A DNA stretch of 64,000 nucleotides from Citrobacter youngae ATCC 29220 (lineage in GTDB: Bacteria > Pseudomonadota > Gammaproteobacteria > Enterobacterales > Enterobacteriaceae), in the NCBI RefSeq assembly GCF_000155975.1, contig NZ_GG730301.1, positions 435,155-499,154 on the forward strand. Direction: 5' to 3'. This document shows, piece by piece, positions 1 through 8,930 of the stretch. Numbering within the stretch: the first letter of the stretch is position 1; each line of letters opens with the position of its first letter. The translations under genes and the position numbers were made by a program. The notes beneath the pieces were generated by a model. That model saw only the letters and a list, made by a program, of their open reading frames with translations, was not told the origin of the DNA and did not search any database.

Positions 1-454
1 TATATTGCGTTAGGTCAAATCTCTATTTAATGTTGGGTTAAATCACGAGTGGTAATCATTATTTAGCATAGCGAGTTACATCATAATGCTGCCTGATATT
101 TATTTGGGACTGTAATGTGCTTATCCGAAATGAAGTCACATTTTAAACACGCTTTACGCTGAAACTAAATGTGCATCCATTCCTCTGGATTTGACGAAGT
201 AGTGTGGGTAATTATTCCCTCTAAAATAGAATTTAACTCTGTTCTCAGCCACCACTAGTGTGCATGTGGCTAAGTGAGGCAACACTCAATCAGAGGTTGC
301 TCACATGGCAAGCCCGCTAGCGCCGGGGCAGCACAATCTATCGCTTCGAGGGAACCTTCCGGGGGCATAACTCTCCCTGCAAAAAATATCTGGTCTGAAT
401 ATAAACAACCCGATATTCTGAAATGCTTTGTATTTTTTGTGAACAGGAAAAAGT
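1..454. other. AT-rich intergenic stretch, no gene seen
   Basis: I see no convincing gene in this stretch. It lies upstream of the nucleotidyltransferase gene and must hold its promoter, but I cannot pick one box with confidence. A short open frame near 274-504 has no ribosome binding site and unnatural composition. The left end of the island is not recognisable here. Confidence 0.5.
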
Positions 455-1318
455 ATGCTGAGTACGTTACCCGATTTACACAGAAGTTTTGCAGAGCAAC
501 TTAAGCTTAAATTTCAGTCTGATTCGCGGATTCACTCCCTTCTCGCTGGCGGTTCGCTTGTTCATGGCGGATTTGATCAATACTCCGACCTCGATTTTGT
601 CGTTGTCGTAGACCCTCTCTACTATGACGAAATCATGGCGCAGCGTAGGGAACTTGCCGGAACATTAGGCCATCTGCTGCATGCTTTCACCGGAGAACAT
701 GTGGGAGAGCCTCGCCTGCTTATATGCCTGTATGGCCCCGAACTCCTTCATGTCGATCTGAAATTCGTCACACTGGAAATGCTCATTCAACGCGTTGAGG
801 AGCCAGCGGTGTTATTTACCCGTGATAGCACTGCTCTGGAGCGACAACTGGCAAAATTTAGCGCTCACTGGCCCAACATGACGCCGGAGTGGTTTGAGTC
901 CCGAGCCTGGATCTGGCTTCATTACGCAGTGGTTAAACTGGGAAGGGGAGAGCTCTTCGAAGCGATAGGTATGCTGGCATTCTTCCGTGAGCAAGTGCTG
1001 GGACCTATGCTGTCCCGTCGGGTAAATCTACCGCAGCGTGGGGTTCGCCGTATTGAATTCCACGGCATTGATCCTGATGGTTTGCTGGCTTCCACGCTGG
1101 CAACGCACGATCGCGACTCCGTCAGCGTTGCTATCAGAATGGCTGTGGATGCTTATATCAATCTGCGGGCTGATGCTCTGCCCGAAAATATCGCAGACGA
1201 TGCGGCGCGACGGGCGGTTCTTGCCATGCTGAAAGCGTATTCTGACCAAGTCCCTTCTTATCGCCAACATCCGGGATGCCGCCAGCAATGCAGTCGGAAA
1301 ATTTCTGCCCTGTATTAG
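455..1318 (+). CDS. MNT-fold nucleotidyltransferase domain protein
   Basis: A 287-residue protein of the minimal nucleotidyltransferase fold. The signature is visible: GGS at residues 32-34, then DLD at 45-47 and a third acidic position D101 in HVDLKF, which together would bind metal and NTP. The helical second half resembles that of aminoglycoside or lincosamide nucleotidyltransferases, so a role in transferring a nucleotide to a small molecule is plausible but the substrate is unknown. The start is backed by AGGA about 7 bases upstream of ATG. The last 25 residues are rich in Q, C and R and look unlike the rest; a frameshift near 1230 may have replaced the natural C terminus. No partner HEPN gene of the MNT-HEPN toxin-antitoxin type is adjacent. 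Confidence is good for the fold and low for the substrate. Confidence 0.75.
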   Translation: MLSTLPDLHRSFAEQLKLKFQSDSRIHSLLAGGSLVHGGFDQYSDLDFVVVVDPLYYDEIMAQRRELAGTLGHLLHAFTGEHVGEPRLLICLYGPELLHVDLKFVTLEMLIQRVEEPAVLFTRDSTALERQLAKFSAHWPNMTPEWFESRAWIWLHYAVVKLGRGELFEAIGMLAFFREQVLGPMLSRRVNLPQRGVRRIEFHGIDPDGLLASTLATHDRDSVSVAIRMAVDAYINLRADALPENIADDAARRAVLAMLKAYSDQVPSYRQHPGCRQQCSRKISALY

Positions 1319-1555
1319 TGCCTTGAGTTTGTAATCTATGACGTTTTTCGCAAGTAAAGGTCAGTATATCAGTTCAAAACTGACCATGGTTTTTTCTCGG
1401 GGCTTAGCTTTAAGGAGCTCGTTGTTAGTGAGGGGCGTGTGATACGCGCCATGTCTGGATTCCTTCCATAGTTGGTACACGTTTAATGGACCACAGTATA
1501 GCGTGTACCAATAATCATCGGATTTAGCCGGATGCTCTCGGACAATGACAGACAC

Positions 1556-1592
1556 AAAAAAGCCCGCAGGGCTTGCGCCGTGCGGGCTTTCA
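1556..1592 (-). terminator. Rho-independent terminator, minus strand
   Basis: A GC-rich hairpin with stem AAGCCCGCA/TGCGGGCTT is followed, read leftward, by a run of T. It is oriented to stop leftward transcription coming from the 2101-5004 gene side. The stem could also work weakly in the other direction. Confidence 0.65.
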
Positions 1593-2041
1593 GTACTTCA
1601 TCGGATGTATCCGGATCATGATTGCTGGCGTCCCTGTAATTGGTGGGGAAGGTGGTTGAGTTTGTTGGGGATTTTGATTTTTTGCGGGGAAGGGAAGGCG
1701 CAAAAAGAGTGGCGATGATGTTGATATGGAAGGGGTTTTTGTAACTTCATGATTTTTATAATGATTAATGGAAAAAGAAATATGACGTTTTGAGTTCTGT
1801 TTTCAACGGAGCAAAATGAATAATCGCGATGTGCATTGTCGGATACTGTGAACAAATTCCCCGAAAAGAAAATCTGTCACATCCCTTCTCATTCAGAATT
1901 GATAGGATCTGTTGTTAACTCAACGGCTATTGAAATTGGAAAAAACATGAAAAAGTGGCTGTCATGCTTGAGAAAGGCTGAGTTAAGCTCTCTAACTTAG
2001 AACTGTCAGATTGAGAGAGTGTTTGTTCTGAAATATTTTTA

Positions 2042-2065
2042 GCCCATAGCTACCTACGTATGGGC
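2042..2065 (-). terminator. Possible hairpin after the nuclease-NTPase gene
   Basis: A 7-bp inverted repeat (GCCCATA/TATGGGC, 10-base loop) lies 36 bases past the stop codon of the 2101-5004 gene. There is no good T run, so it is a weak terminator candidate. Confidence 0.3.
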
Positions 2066-2100
2066 CGTGACTTCAAAATATCCAAAAGAAAAAGTGAATA

Positions 2101-5004
2101 TTATAGTTGGATCTCAGGTGGTGATTCATTAAAAATCTCCTCCCACTGAGATTGCCAGTCATTGCTTAAGGAAAACTTTCTGAACTTATGGTGTAAATCT
2201 GTCCTTATTAATAACCACTTCTGTTTAGTTAATGCACTAGAGCGTAATGCTCGAGAAACATTATTTGTAAATTTTTTGTTATCTTCACTTACAAGGTGAT
2301 CATTTATTGCCTCAGTAATTTCAGTTCCAATACTTGCCTCATGGCCCAAGTAAGCTCTAATTACCAATGCCACGAAAATAAGTGGAATATATTCACTGCC
2401 ACGAGACATAGCTTCATTTAAGCTTAATGGTTTTATCGTAGAAGGGACCTCCTTATCTCCATATGTAATATCTGTGTTTATTGGTTCATTTATATCATCA
2501 AAGTTAAAAGATAAATTAATCTGGTTTGTTTTTTCTTTATTACAGCTATTGTCTTCATTTATTTCGTTTGTATAATTAAAGGAAGCTATTAGTTTGCTTA
2601 TTCTCTTTTCAGTTAAAAATACATCAGTCTGTGTTTTTAATATTGATAATGATAATTTCTCCTTCTCATATTCAGAAGATAAATAACTGGATATTAAACT
2701 TGGCATTTTGCTATGTTCAACCAGATCTATAATTTCATGGTTGTTATTTATTGTTCTATCATTATATATAGAGTTAACTAACTTATTAAGTTCATCTTTC
2801 GCTTCATTATATGGTTTTTTCTCATGAAAAGGCAGATGGATTGAGGACAAAGAAAGATATATAGGAGTGTGGCATATATCAAGTATCAGACAGGTTCCAA
2901 GAGGAGATATCCGAAACGTATGTGATGGTTGAACATTATATTCTATATTGAGATCACTATCTGAAGGTAACTCAATACATTCTATAATTCTTTCTTTAAC
3001 AGAACCTTCAATTGCTTTAACAATCCATTGTTTTTTATAACCATATAAAGATGCAAACTTCATTACTCTATCTAAAGATATTCCTCTTGAGGTTTCTCCA
3101 GGTGAAACTGCATCATTTAGAAAAGATAATATCCGTAATTTTAGATAATAGCATTGGTTAATGTTTTGATATGGCAAATATACATTTGGAATGTAAGCTT
3201 TTTCAGTATGGTCTGGATGATAGGTCAAAGTAGATATAATATCTTGCTTGCGCCACGTTATTTTATTCCCTAGTTGATAATGTACATGCTTTATCAACTG
3301 ATAGAAAGTTCTAATATTATGCCATGCTACAGATGATAATATCTCAAGGATAGGTATGGATTCATTTGATAGCTGAAGATTTTTGCGTAGAACATCTGCG
3401 TAAAAGTTCATCCTTTCGAGGAATTTATCTAATTGATATTTTTTCCTCCAATCTTTAATCCTGTAATCCTCACCCAAATGTTCTTTAATGTATTTTATAC
3501 GGGTTGATATTAGTTTATTAAAATCTGGAGATTTAAGGTGTATTATCTTATCCTCAGGACGAACATCAAGGAAACCTTTATCTTTGTTTTTGAAAAAAGT
3601 AAACTCCCTAAGAGTGATAATTACAGTGGCACCTGATTCCTGCGTGATTAAATGTGATAACGCATAAATTTCTTCCTGGAAACTTTCTGCTGCTCGATCT
3701 ACATTATCAATAATAATAATTACAGATTTGTTTTCTCTAGCTCTTTTTTTAAATATGCGTAATACCATATTTTTCTTGTTAGAGCTTTCTTTTTCTAGAA
3801 GTTCAGCTTCTTTAAGTATAAAAGACTCAGGGTTTTTATTGAAAATTTCTTTATAAGCACCATTTTTTAATACTTTTAATTCATGTGCAAATGTTACTCT
3901 TAGTTCATCTAAAGTAAACTCTGTTTCGTAGTCATTCTTTATTTTTTCATATAGGTAATCAAAAACTATATTTTTCACATCAATACTGTGTTTAGACACA
4001 TCATTTATCAAATCAATTATAATTGGCGTGGCATAAATATTTTTTGACTGTCTGGCTTCTACTAGACATTTTGTGACCAATGTTGTTTTTCCACAACCAA
4101 CAGCGCCAGTTATGATGATAACTTTTCCAGTATTGTGCTCAAGAATAAAATCTTTCCCTTCAGATGGAGACAAATCTAGCGCATCATTTGGTAGAAAACT
4201 AGGTTTGGAATCCTTTAATGCTCTTTTAATCTCACCTTTAAATTGGTCAAGTTTTGAGTCGCTTACAAAGCAATGCTCAAGCATCTTACGCTGATTTTTT
4301 TCAGTTATTTGAGAGAAGAAATTTTGATAAAAATCGTCAATCCATTCATTATCTTTGTTGCTGTCCCACGTAAAATTATTAAAATGATCTTTTAAGATAT
4401 AACATACTTCTGATGGTGAATAATTGAGTTCTGAAAGATAATTGTCAAGATTGTTATTATGTATGCTATCCTTCGACATTAGGTCATACATAAGATCAAA
4501 AGAAAACTCCCCGTTAAATAAATTACCAAAATAAATCCCTTTCATTGAATCAATAGTTTTACCAGGTTTTGGTAACATAGGGCAAACTAACCATTCAGCG
4601 CCATTTGTTATAACTGCATATTGCACTGCTTTTTCGACGCAATATCTTTGTGCTTGATCTATAACATCAGTAAGCTTTTTCTTGAATGCTTTTTTAAAAT
4701 ATGAGACTGTATATTCATTAGAAGTTAATGAACTCGTCGGTAAACCAAAGGTAACACCTATCTTTTTTGCTTCGACGACAAGTCGTGGATTCCTCTCTAT
4801 ACTCAGTATATAGTCGGCATATCCTGAGGTTCCACAAAAGGCTTCTGGTGTAAATTCTTCTTTTTTCCAGCCAAGAATCTGTAAAATTTCATCGATCATT
4901 AGGAGTCTGATCTCAGCTTCATTAGCTTCAAAAAGAGTTTCCTTGTGAGTGATGTAGTTTTCCTGAAGTGTCTTAAATTTTTCGAATGCTTTTTCTCTGC
5001 TCAT
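2101..5004 (-). CDS. HsdR_N-like nuclease fused to P-loop (STAND/KAP-like) NTPase
   Basis: A 967-residue protein that I read as a candidate anti-phage defence effector. Residues 1-150 resemble the PD-(D/E)XK nuclease domain at the N terminus of type I restriction HsdR subunits: an acidic residue in EAEIR (about 31), D64 in GYADY, VVEAK at 76-80 giving E78 and K80, and a QxxxY motif at 117-121. A P-loop NTPase follows, with GAVGCGKT at 300-307 and a Walker B strand IIIIDNVD near 429-436. The remaining 500 residues are helical-looking with no named domain and could be a sensor, as in STAND NTPases. It is a single-gene transcription unit with AT-rich composition unlike the core. It is shorter than typical Avs proteins and lacks helicase motifs, so it is not an HsdR subunit; no methylase or specificity gene is present. 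The defence role is inference from architecture and island location. Confidence 0.7.
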   Translation of the reverse strand: MSREKAFEKFKTLQENYITHKETLFEANEAEIRLLMIDEILQILGWKKEEFTPEAFCGTSGYADYILSIERNPRLVVEAKKIGVTFGLPTSSLTSNEYTVSYFKKAFKKKLTDVIDQAQRYCVEKAVQYAVITNGAEWLVCPMLPKPGKTIDSMKGIYFGNLFNGEFSFDLMYDLMSKDSIHNNNLDNYLSELNYSPSEVCYILKDHFNNFTWDSNKDNEWIDDFYQNFFSQITEKNQRKMLEHCFVSDSKLDQFKGEIKRALKDSKPSFLPNDALDLSPSEGKDFILEHNTGKVIIITGAVGCGKTTLVTKCLVEARQSKNIYATPIIIDLINDVSKHSIDVKNIVFDYLYEKIKNDYETEFTLDELRVTFAHELKVLKNGAYKEIFNKNPESFILKEAELLEKESSNKKNMVLRIFKKRARENKSVIIIIDNVDRAAESFQEEIYALSHLITQESGATVIITLREFTFFKNKDKGFLDVRPEDKIIHLKSPDFNKLISTRIKYIKEHLGEDYRIKDWRKKYQLDKFLERMNFYADVLRKNLQLSNESIPILEILSSVAWHNIRTFYQLIKHVHYQLGNKITWRKQDIISTLTYHPDHTEKAYIPNVYLPYQNINQCYYLKLRILSFLNDAVSPGETSRGISLDRVMKFASLYGYKKQWIVKAIEGSVKERIIECIELPSDSDLNIEYNVQPSHTFRISPLGTCLILDICHTPIYLSLSSIHLPFHEKKPYNEAKDELNKLVNSIYNDRTINNNHEIIDLVEHSKMPSLISSYLSSEYEKEKLSLSILKTQTDVFLTEKRISKLIASFNYTNEINEDNSCNKEKTNQINLSFNFDDINEPINTDITYGDKEVPSTIKPLSLNEAMSRGSEYIPLIFVALVIRAYLGHEASIGTEITEAINDHLVSEDNKKFTNNVSRALRSSALTKQKWLLIRTDLHHKFRKFSLSNDWQSQWEEIFNESPPEIQL

Positions 5005-5268
5005 AGCTAGCCTTGATAACTAGGTTTAAGGAATTATTTTATCTCTGGCTTTCAAAGCGTCAACTTGTACTTAAGTAAAATGTGCTTTGTTAATGAATGA
5101 AAAATAAGAGATTATTTCATTTCTTTATGTGATGAGATTCACAAAAATATTGTGGTGCTAAATTTTAATAGTACCTTATAGAGGATGTATTTACGAATCG
5201 TAGATGTGGAAATAATTAGGAAATTATAATTATTTGTTAACATAGGTTAGTTTTGCAAGCGTTAAGGG

Positions 5269-6138
5269 CTATTTAATATAAACCCTCTCTATATATCTTC
5301 CCCGTCCATCTCCATGACCCAGATCCGTTGAAGTCACCGCCAACGCCTCTTTACGGCTCAGACCTTGCTCTTCGTAATACCGGATCGCGTCCTGCGCCCA
5401 GGCATAGCGCAGAGAGTGGGGAGAGTATTCGCCCGTCAGCCCGGCATCGCGAAGATGGTTGTGCCAGTAATCCATTGCGGATTTCAGATCCGGTTTGTCA
5501 ATCAGATGCCCGTCACGCTCCCCGGCAATATTCAGCGCCTCTTTCACCGCCTGGCGTACCGCTTCCCGGTCAGTCACCTGCGTCATGCGCGGTCGTCCGC
5601 CTTTGGTGCCGAAGATCACCGACAGACGTTCAGCGCCTTTTTCCAGCTGTTTATCCCAGGTTTTCAGCGACTGGCAGCACTGTACCGCCTCCTGACCACG
5701 CAGCCCCATCACCCGCGCCAGTTGCAGGCTGGCTGCGAGGCCTGCGTCGATATGATGAACCCGGTCCAGCACCTGGTGGTAAAGTGCATCCGGAATGGCC
5801 CGGTGCGTCCCGTCACGGCTGGCACCACTGATACCGAGCGACTGGTTGCTGATTAATTCTGACTGGCTGAGGTGTGTGCGTCCGGCTTCAGCCAGAATAG
5901 AGCGCACCATCGCCATCTCATTCTGTAGCGTTCGCAGCGAAATACCCTGTTCCAGCCGTTCATGGATATATCCCGCGATGTGACTGGCTTTGAGCTGGCT
6001 GGTGCTGGTTACCTGAATATTCTGCGCCAGCAAATGACGGGCAAAACGCTGCGCTATCTGTTCGCGGTCGTGGACGGTTTTGTGGCTGCCACCTGCGCGG
6101 TGCGCCAGTTTTTTCATATCCTGTGCCAGTCGCGACAT
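5269..6138 (-). CDS. Tyrosine recombinase (integrase_1-like phage/island integrase)
   Basis: I choose the ATG at 6138 because GGAGGAG lies about 7 bases upstream, giving 289 residues; the open frame continues further upstream but that part looks non-coding. The catalytic set of tyrosine recombinases is visible: R147 in ARVMGLRGQEA, a probable beta-hairpin K179, H241 and R244 in HSLRY, H275 in DLGHGDGRG and the nucleophile Y287 (or Y282) at the very C terminus. It resembles the integrase-domain proteins common in enterobacterial islands rather than the P4 type. Its composition is GC-richer than the flanking AT-rich DNA. It would cut and rejoin DNA at an attachment site I cannot identify. It is the second integrase of this island. 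Confidence 0.82.
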   Translation of the reverse strand: MSRLAQDMKKLAHRAGGSHKTVHDREQIAQRFARHLLAQNIQVTSTSQLKASHIAGYIHERLEQGISLRTLQNEMAMVRSILAEAGRTHLSQSELISNQSLGISGASRDGTHRAIPDALYHQVLDRVHHIDAGLAASLQLARVMGLRGQEAVQCCQSLKTWDKQLEKGAERLSVIFGTKGGRPRMTQVTDREAVRQAVKEALNIAGERDGHLIDKPDLKSAMDYWHNHLRDAGLTGEYSPHSLRYAWAQDAIRYYEEQGLSRKEALAVTSTDLGHGDGRGRYIERVYIK

Positions 6139-6443
6139 ACTGACTCCTCCGCCTGATGCAGTAGCAATATTTTCCGGCGCGTGGTGGATGCTGTCGCAGT
6201 AAAAACTGCGCCATGCTGAACAATACCGGTGCGCCGGAAGGCGAGAGTTGAGGTATGGTGGGGTACGGTACTGCACAGTGTGCAGGCCGCCTGCCTCAGC
6301 AGGGATGCCCCCGGATCGTCGTGATCCGCCTCCGGTACTGTTCATTCCTCCTTGTTATCTTTTTGACGCAGAAATGATGGCGTCAGAGGGTAAATACAAC
6401 GATAAGCCTGATAAGACGGCGGCTGGCACAGCGGTGTGCGTCG

Positions 6444-6479
6444 GCGTCACTTTGTTTTGCTTCGCCTCCAAAGTGACGC
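6444..6479. repeat. 10-bp inverted repeat in regulatory gap
   Basis: GCGTCACTTT at 6444-6453 is perfectly complementary to AAAGTGACGC at 6470-6479 with a 16-base loop. It lies between the first integrase gene and the C4-like RNA region. Function unknown; it may be a regulator site. Confidence 0.5.
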
Positions 6480-6599
6480 GCCGCCGTTTCAGGCAACCTG
6501 TTGACTGGCGCAGAGATACGCTCCGTCTAAAGACGCGGTACCAACCTGCCTCTTGCTGGCACAGGCTATAGCAGCAACAACGACCGGACTGCGTCAGAG

Positions 6600-6760
6600 A
6601 CGCCCCCGCCGTATTGTCCGGCTTGCGGGGTTAAGGGCTTGACCAACCTGACATAGCAGCCAGGCACAGTCCTCTAAGGTCATGGCTGTCTCGGGTGCAG
6701 TCCCAGGACTGCGGCAGTTACCGTAAAAATAGCACCGTGGATACGATGGTCAAGCTATGT
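6600..6760 (+). ncRNA. C4-type antisense RNA candidate with downstream target
   Basis: The stretch has the layout of C4/cI immunity RNAs of phages P1, P7 and P4. GCTTGACCA at 6637-6645 is perfectly complementary to TGGTCAAGC at 6747-6755, and ACATAGC at 6651-6657 is complementary to GCTATGT at 6754-6760. Thus two neighbouring segments can pair with one overlapping downstream target of 14 bases. A GC-rich hairpin GCAGTCC/GGACTGC at 6697-6712 lies between them. In the phage systems such an RNA blocks translation of a downstream operon or causes its early termination. The resemblance to C4 is from memory of the family and from these pairings, not from a covariance search. The exact ends are not known. 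Direction is inferred as plus because the target lies downstream on that strand. Confidence 0.5.
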
Positions 6761-7104
6761 TTCATTCGTAATTGAATGATAATAAAGGATTTAACCATCA
6801 TGTAGTAGAGTGTTGTTTTATGATGACTTGCGGGTAAGGGAATTATTTTTTATGTGAGGCGACACAATTTGTGATTCCGGGCCTGATAGTGGTCACGAGG
6901 GGGTTGTCAGCGTCTTAAGCGTTAATGCACTGAAATACAGGAAGATCCGCAAAGGCTCGCTAAAGGGCTTTTAGCGAGCCTTTGCGGGCGCAATGTTGTT
7001 TATTCTGGGGGCTGAAAATATTTGTAAGCGCCAGTTCATCCTGCGTCGGTAGAGCGCTGCCTGTGGAAGTACTGCCACGGCATTTCCTTCTTGTGTATAT
7101 CCCA
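6761..7104. other. Gap between C4-like RNA and vapBC
   Basis: No gene is visible. The stretch contains the perfect 17-bp hairpin listed separately and, at its right end, the vapBC promoter. In P4-like satellites this position would hold small early genes, but I see no open frame with a ribosome binding site. Confidence 0.4.
6948..6986. repeat. Perfect 17-bp inverted repeat with 5-base loop
   Basis: CGCAAAGGCTCGCTAAA at 6948-6964 pairs perfectly with 6970-6986 around the loop GGGCT. There is no T run on either side, so it is not an ordinary intrinsic terminator. It could be an RNA-stabilising hairpin, a protein-binding site or a remnant of an element end. Confidence 0.75.
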
Positions 7105-7132
7105 TTGACATATCCCATAATTGCCTTATGCT
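7105..7132 (+). promoter_or_regulatory. vapBC promoter and operator repeats
   Basis: TTGACA at 7105-7110 and TATGCT at 7127-7132 are 16 bases apart, 36 bases before the vapB start. The sequence ATATCCCAT occurs twice, at 7097-7105 and 7110-7118 (13-base period), overlapping the -35 box. That is where a VapB or VapBC complex would bind for autorepression. Confidence 0.6.
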
Positions 7133-7168
7133 GACAATATGTACAAAACTTCACCACTGGAGGCGAGA

Positions 7169-7399
7169 ATGGAAAAGACAACCGTATTCAGAAGTAACCG
7201 TAGCCAGGCGGTGCGTCTGCCAAAAGCGGTGGCTTTACCGGAGGATGTCAAACATGTGGATATCGTTGCGGTAGGGCGAACGCGCATTATTACTCCCGCA
7301 GGCGAAAGCTGGGACAGCTGGTTTGATGGTGAGAGCGTGACGTCTGACTTTATGGCTGCTCGTGAGCAGCCCGGTGACCAGGACAGGGAAGGGTTCTGA
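7169..7399 (+). CDS. vapB: VapB-type antitoxin (AbrB-like DNA-binding)
   Basis: A 76-residue antitoxin. The N terminus MEKTTVFRSNRSQAVRLPKA is the swapped-hairpin AbrB/MazE-like domain typical of VapB, and the C-terminal tail after about residue 45 would neutralise the toxin. The start at 7169 is preceded by GGAGG 6 bases upstream; an open frame extends further upstream but has no such site. Its stop overlaps the toxin start in TGATG, so the two are translationally coupled. It probably represses its own promoter through the repeats at 7097-7118. It belongs to the enterobacterial VapB/MvpA group by sequence feel. Confidence 0.88.
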   Translation: MEKTTVFRSNRSQAVRLPKAVALPEDVKHVDIVAVGRTRIITPAGESWDSWFDGESVTSDFMAAREQPGDQDREGF

Positions 7400-7803
7400 T
7401 GCTCAAATATATGCTGGATACCAATATCTGTATTTATACGATCAAAAATAAACCTCAGGCCGTCCGGGAGGCGTTTAACCAGCATTACGGGCGGATGTGT
7501 ATCAGTTCAGTCACGCTGATGGAACTGATTTACGGCGCGGAAAAGTCCGCCAGCCCGGAGAAAAACCTGCGCGTGGTCGAAGGATTTATCGCCCGGCTGG
7601 AGGTGCTGAATTATGGTATCGACGCGGCGGTACAGACGGGGCAAATCCGAGCTGAACTGGCAAGAGCAGGTACGCCCGTTGGCCCGTATGACAGCATGAT
7701 TGCTGCCCACGCCCGCGCACTGGGTTTAATTCTGGTGACAAACAACACCCGTGAGTTCGAACGTATTAATGGCTTACGCCTGGAAGACTGGAGTATCAGC
7801 TAA
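7399..7803 (+). CDS. vapC: VapC PIN-domain ribonuclease toxin
   Basis: A 134-residue PIN-domain toxin. The acidic active site is visible: D7 in LDTN, E42 in LMELIYG, D98 in GPYDSMIAAHA, and the TNNTREF motif near 114-120 where a further carboxylate or Asn sits. In the enteric VapC group the enzyme cuts initiator tRNA in the anticodon loop, which stops translation; that substrate is known for the family, not shown here. It overlaps vapB by one base. The pair probably stabilises the island against loss. Confidence 0.9.
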   Translation: MLKYMLDTNICIYTIKNKPQAVREAFNQHYGRMCISSVTLMELIYGAEKSASPEKNLRVVEGFIARLEVLNYGIDAAVQTGQIRAELARAGTPVGPYDSMIAAHARALGLILVTNNTREFERINGLRLEDWSIS

Positions 7804-8021
7804 ATAGCCTCTCTTCTGCCCGACTATGGAGCATCCGGGCAGCCACTGGGTACGGTGACCTGTTTCTAACCGGGAAATCAGGCGGCTTTTGTCCGCTGAA
7901 CCAGTGGAAGCCGCAGAAATGCTGATGAGTAAATGATGGAGTTACGACTGCAACAGGTGAATATTTATTTTCGGCTAAGTCTGTGCGCAGCACATGGCCC
8001 TTTCCCTTTGAAATAACTTTA
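7804..8021. other. Spacer between vapC and exporter gene
   Basis: The two genes converge here. A 7-bp hairpin CTGCCCG/CGGGCAG at 7816-7842 follows vapC but lacks a T run. Nothing else is visible. Confidence 0.4.
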
Positions 8022-8930
8022 TTATGCAGATTTCTTTTGTCTGACCATTAACATAATAAGCAGTAAGACATTTAACGTCAGTAAGACGATCGCTGGTGGG
8101 CTTATTGGTATATTGAACACCACTATCTGTACGAAGATAGAGCACAGTGGCGACAGTGCAATACCGATAGTTGTTATGCTGGTTCCCAGATTTTTAATGC
8201 AACCCTGAAGAGCCAGTTGTGGGATCAGGACAAACCAGAAGCTGAAGATCAGCAGGTGATATCCCAGGGTGAAGGAAATATCAAATTCGTGTTGCCAGAC
8301 ACATACAATGAGTGCGCCTGTAAGAACCAGTAATGAGCGAAAGGTGTTAATGTTAACAGGACTTTCTTTCGCCTTGCTTAGTTTCCTTGATAGCGACGTA
8401 TTGATAAAAATAGAAATACCACATAACAGAGAAAGGAATACGCCAAATAGCAGAGCATACTTATTATTGCTGTGAAGTGTGATTACGACAGAATTCATTC
8501 CTGAAAAGGTAGCGGATATCGCCAGAATAGCTATCGCTATACACCACTCCAGCATGGATGCATTTTTCTTGAAAAACACAAGGTACAGTATTGGTCCAAT
8601 TGAAACGGCAAAACTGGACATGACCGCCGGAACGATATAATAAATAGCCAGATAACCAGAAACCCAACTGATACAGGTGAAAACATTCAGCCAGAAATAA
8701 AGTCGTAGTACATTGTTTGTAAATGGATTTTTATCAGTTTTTTTTCTGCTAATCAAATTTACTGTGATCGTAACCAGAAACGAGAGGAGCGATGCTGCGA
8801 AAATAGTTAAGGCAGGACTTACTTCCTCATACAGAGCATAAGTGGAATAAATTGCTCTTGCAGCATCGCCCATTAAGAATAAAGCGAAAAGAAATGTATT
8901 GATAATTATTTTTATACTGTTGGTCATCAT
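8022..8930 (-). CDS. EamA/DMT-type membrane exporter of the peptide cluster
   Basis: A 302-residue, very hydrophobic protein with about ten predicted membrane segments separated by short loops and a basic tail (RQKKSA). This matches the ten-helix EamA drug/metabolite transporter superfamily. It is the last gene of the leftward operon. Its ATG at 8930 overlaps the stop of the upstream HExxH gene (ATGATG), so the two are translationally coupled, which argues for one pathway. The likely job is export of the operon product and self-protection; that is inference from position. The composition is AT-rich like the rest of the operon. I recognise the fold type, not a named member. Confidence 0.72.
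   Translation of the reverse strand: MMTNSIKIIINTFLFALFLMGDAARAIYSTYALYEEVSPALTIFAASLLSFLVTITVNLISRKKTDKNPFTNNVLRLYFWLNVFTCISWVSGYLAIYYIVPAVMSSFAVSIGPILYLVFFKKNASMLEWCIAIAILAISATFSGMNSVVITLHSNNKYALLFGVFLSLLCGISIFINTSLSRKLSKAKESPVNINTFRSLLVLTGALIVCVWQHEFDISFTLGYHLLIFSFWFVLIPQLALQGCIKNLGTSITTIGIALSPLCSIFVQIVVFNIPISPPAIVLLTLNVLLLIMLMVRQKKSA

Larger units (their letters stand above)
1319..2100. other. Gene-poor gap with decayed small frames
   Basis: About 780 bases without a convincing gene. A 64-codon frame on the minus strand (1361-1555) starts directly next to a terminator-like hairpin and has no recognisable family; it may be a remnant of a phage-type gene. A 79-codon minus frame (1616-1855) has no ribosome binding site. 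I do not call either as a gene. Confidence 0.4.

Noticed and set aside
1361..1555. 64-codon minus-strand frame
   Set aside because: It has no ribosome site, starts next to a terminator and matches no family I know.
5328..6223. Several open frames on both strands over the first integrase
   Set aside because: All lie within the well-supported integrase gene with its catalytic motifs and have unnatural composition.
7039..7090. Possible tRNA-like segment (GTCGGTAGAGCGCTGCC)
   Set aside because: It contains a D-arm-like string, but I cannot form an acceptor stem, anticodon arm or T arm.
7796..7993. 65-codon minus-strand frame after vapC
   Set aside because: No ribosome site, no family resemblance, and it overlaps the vapC end.
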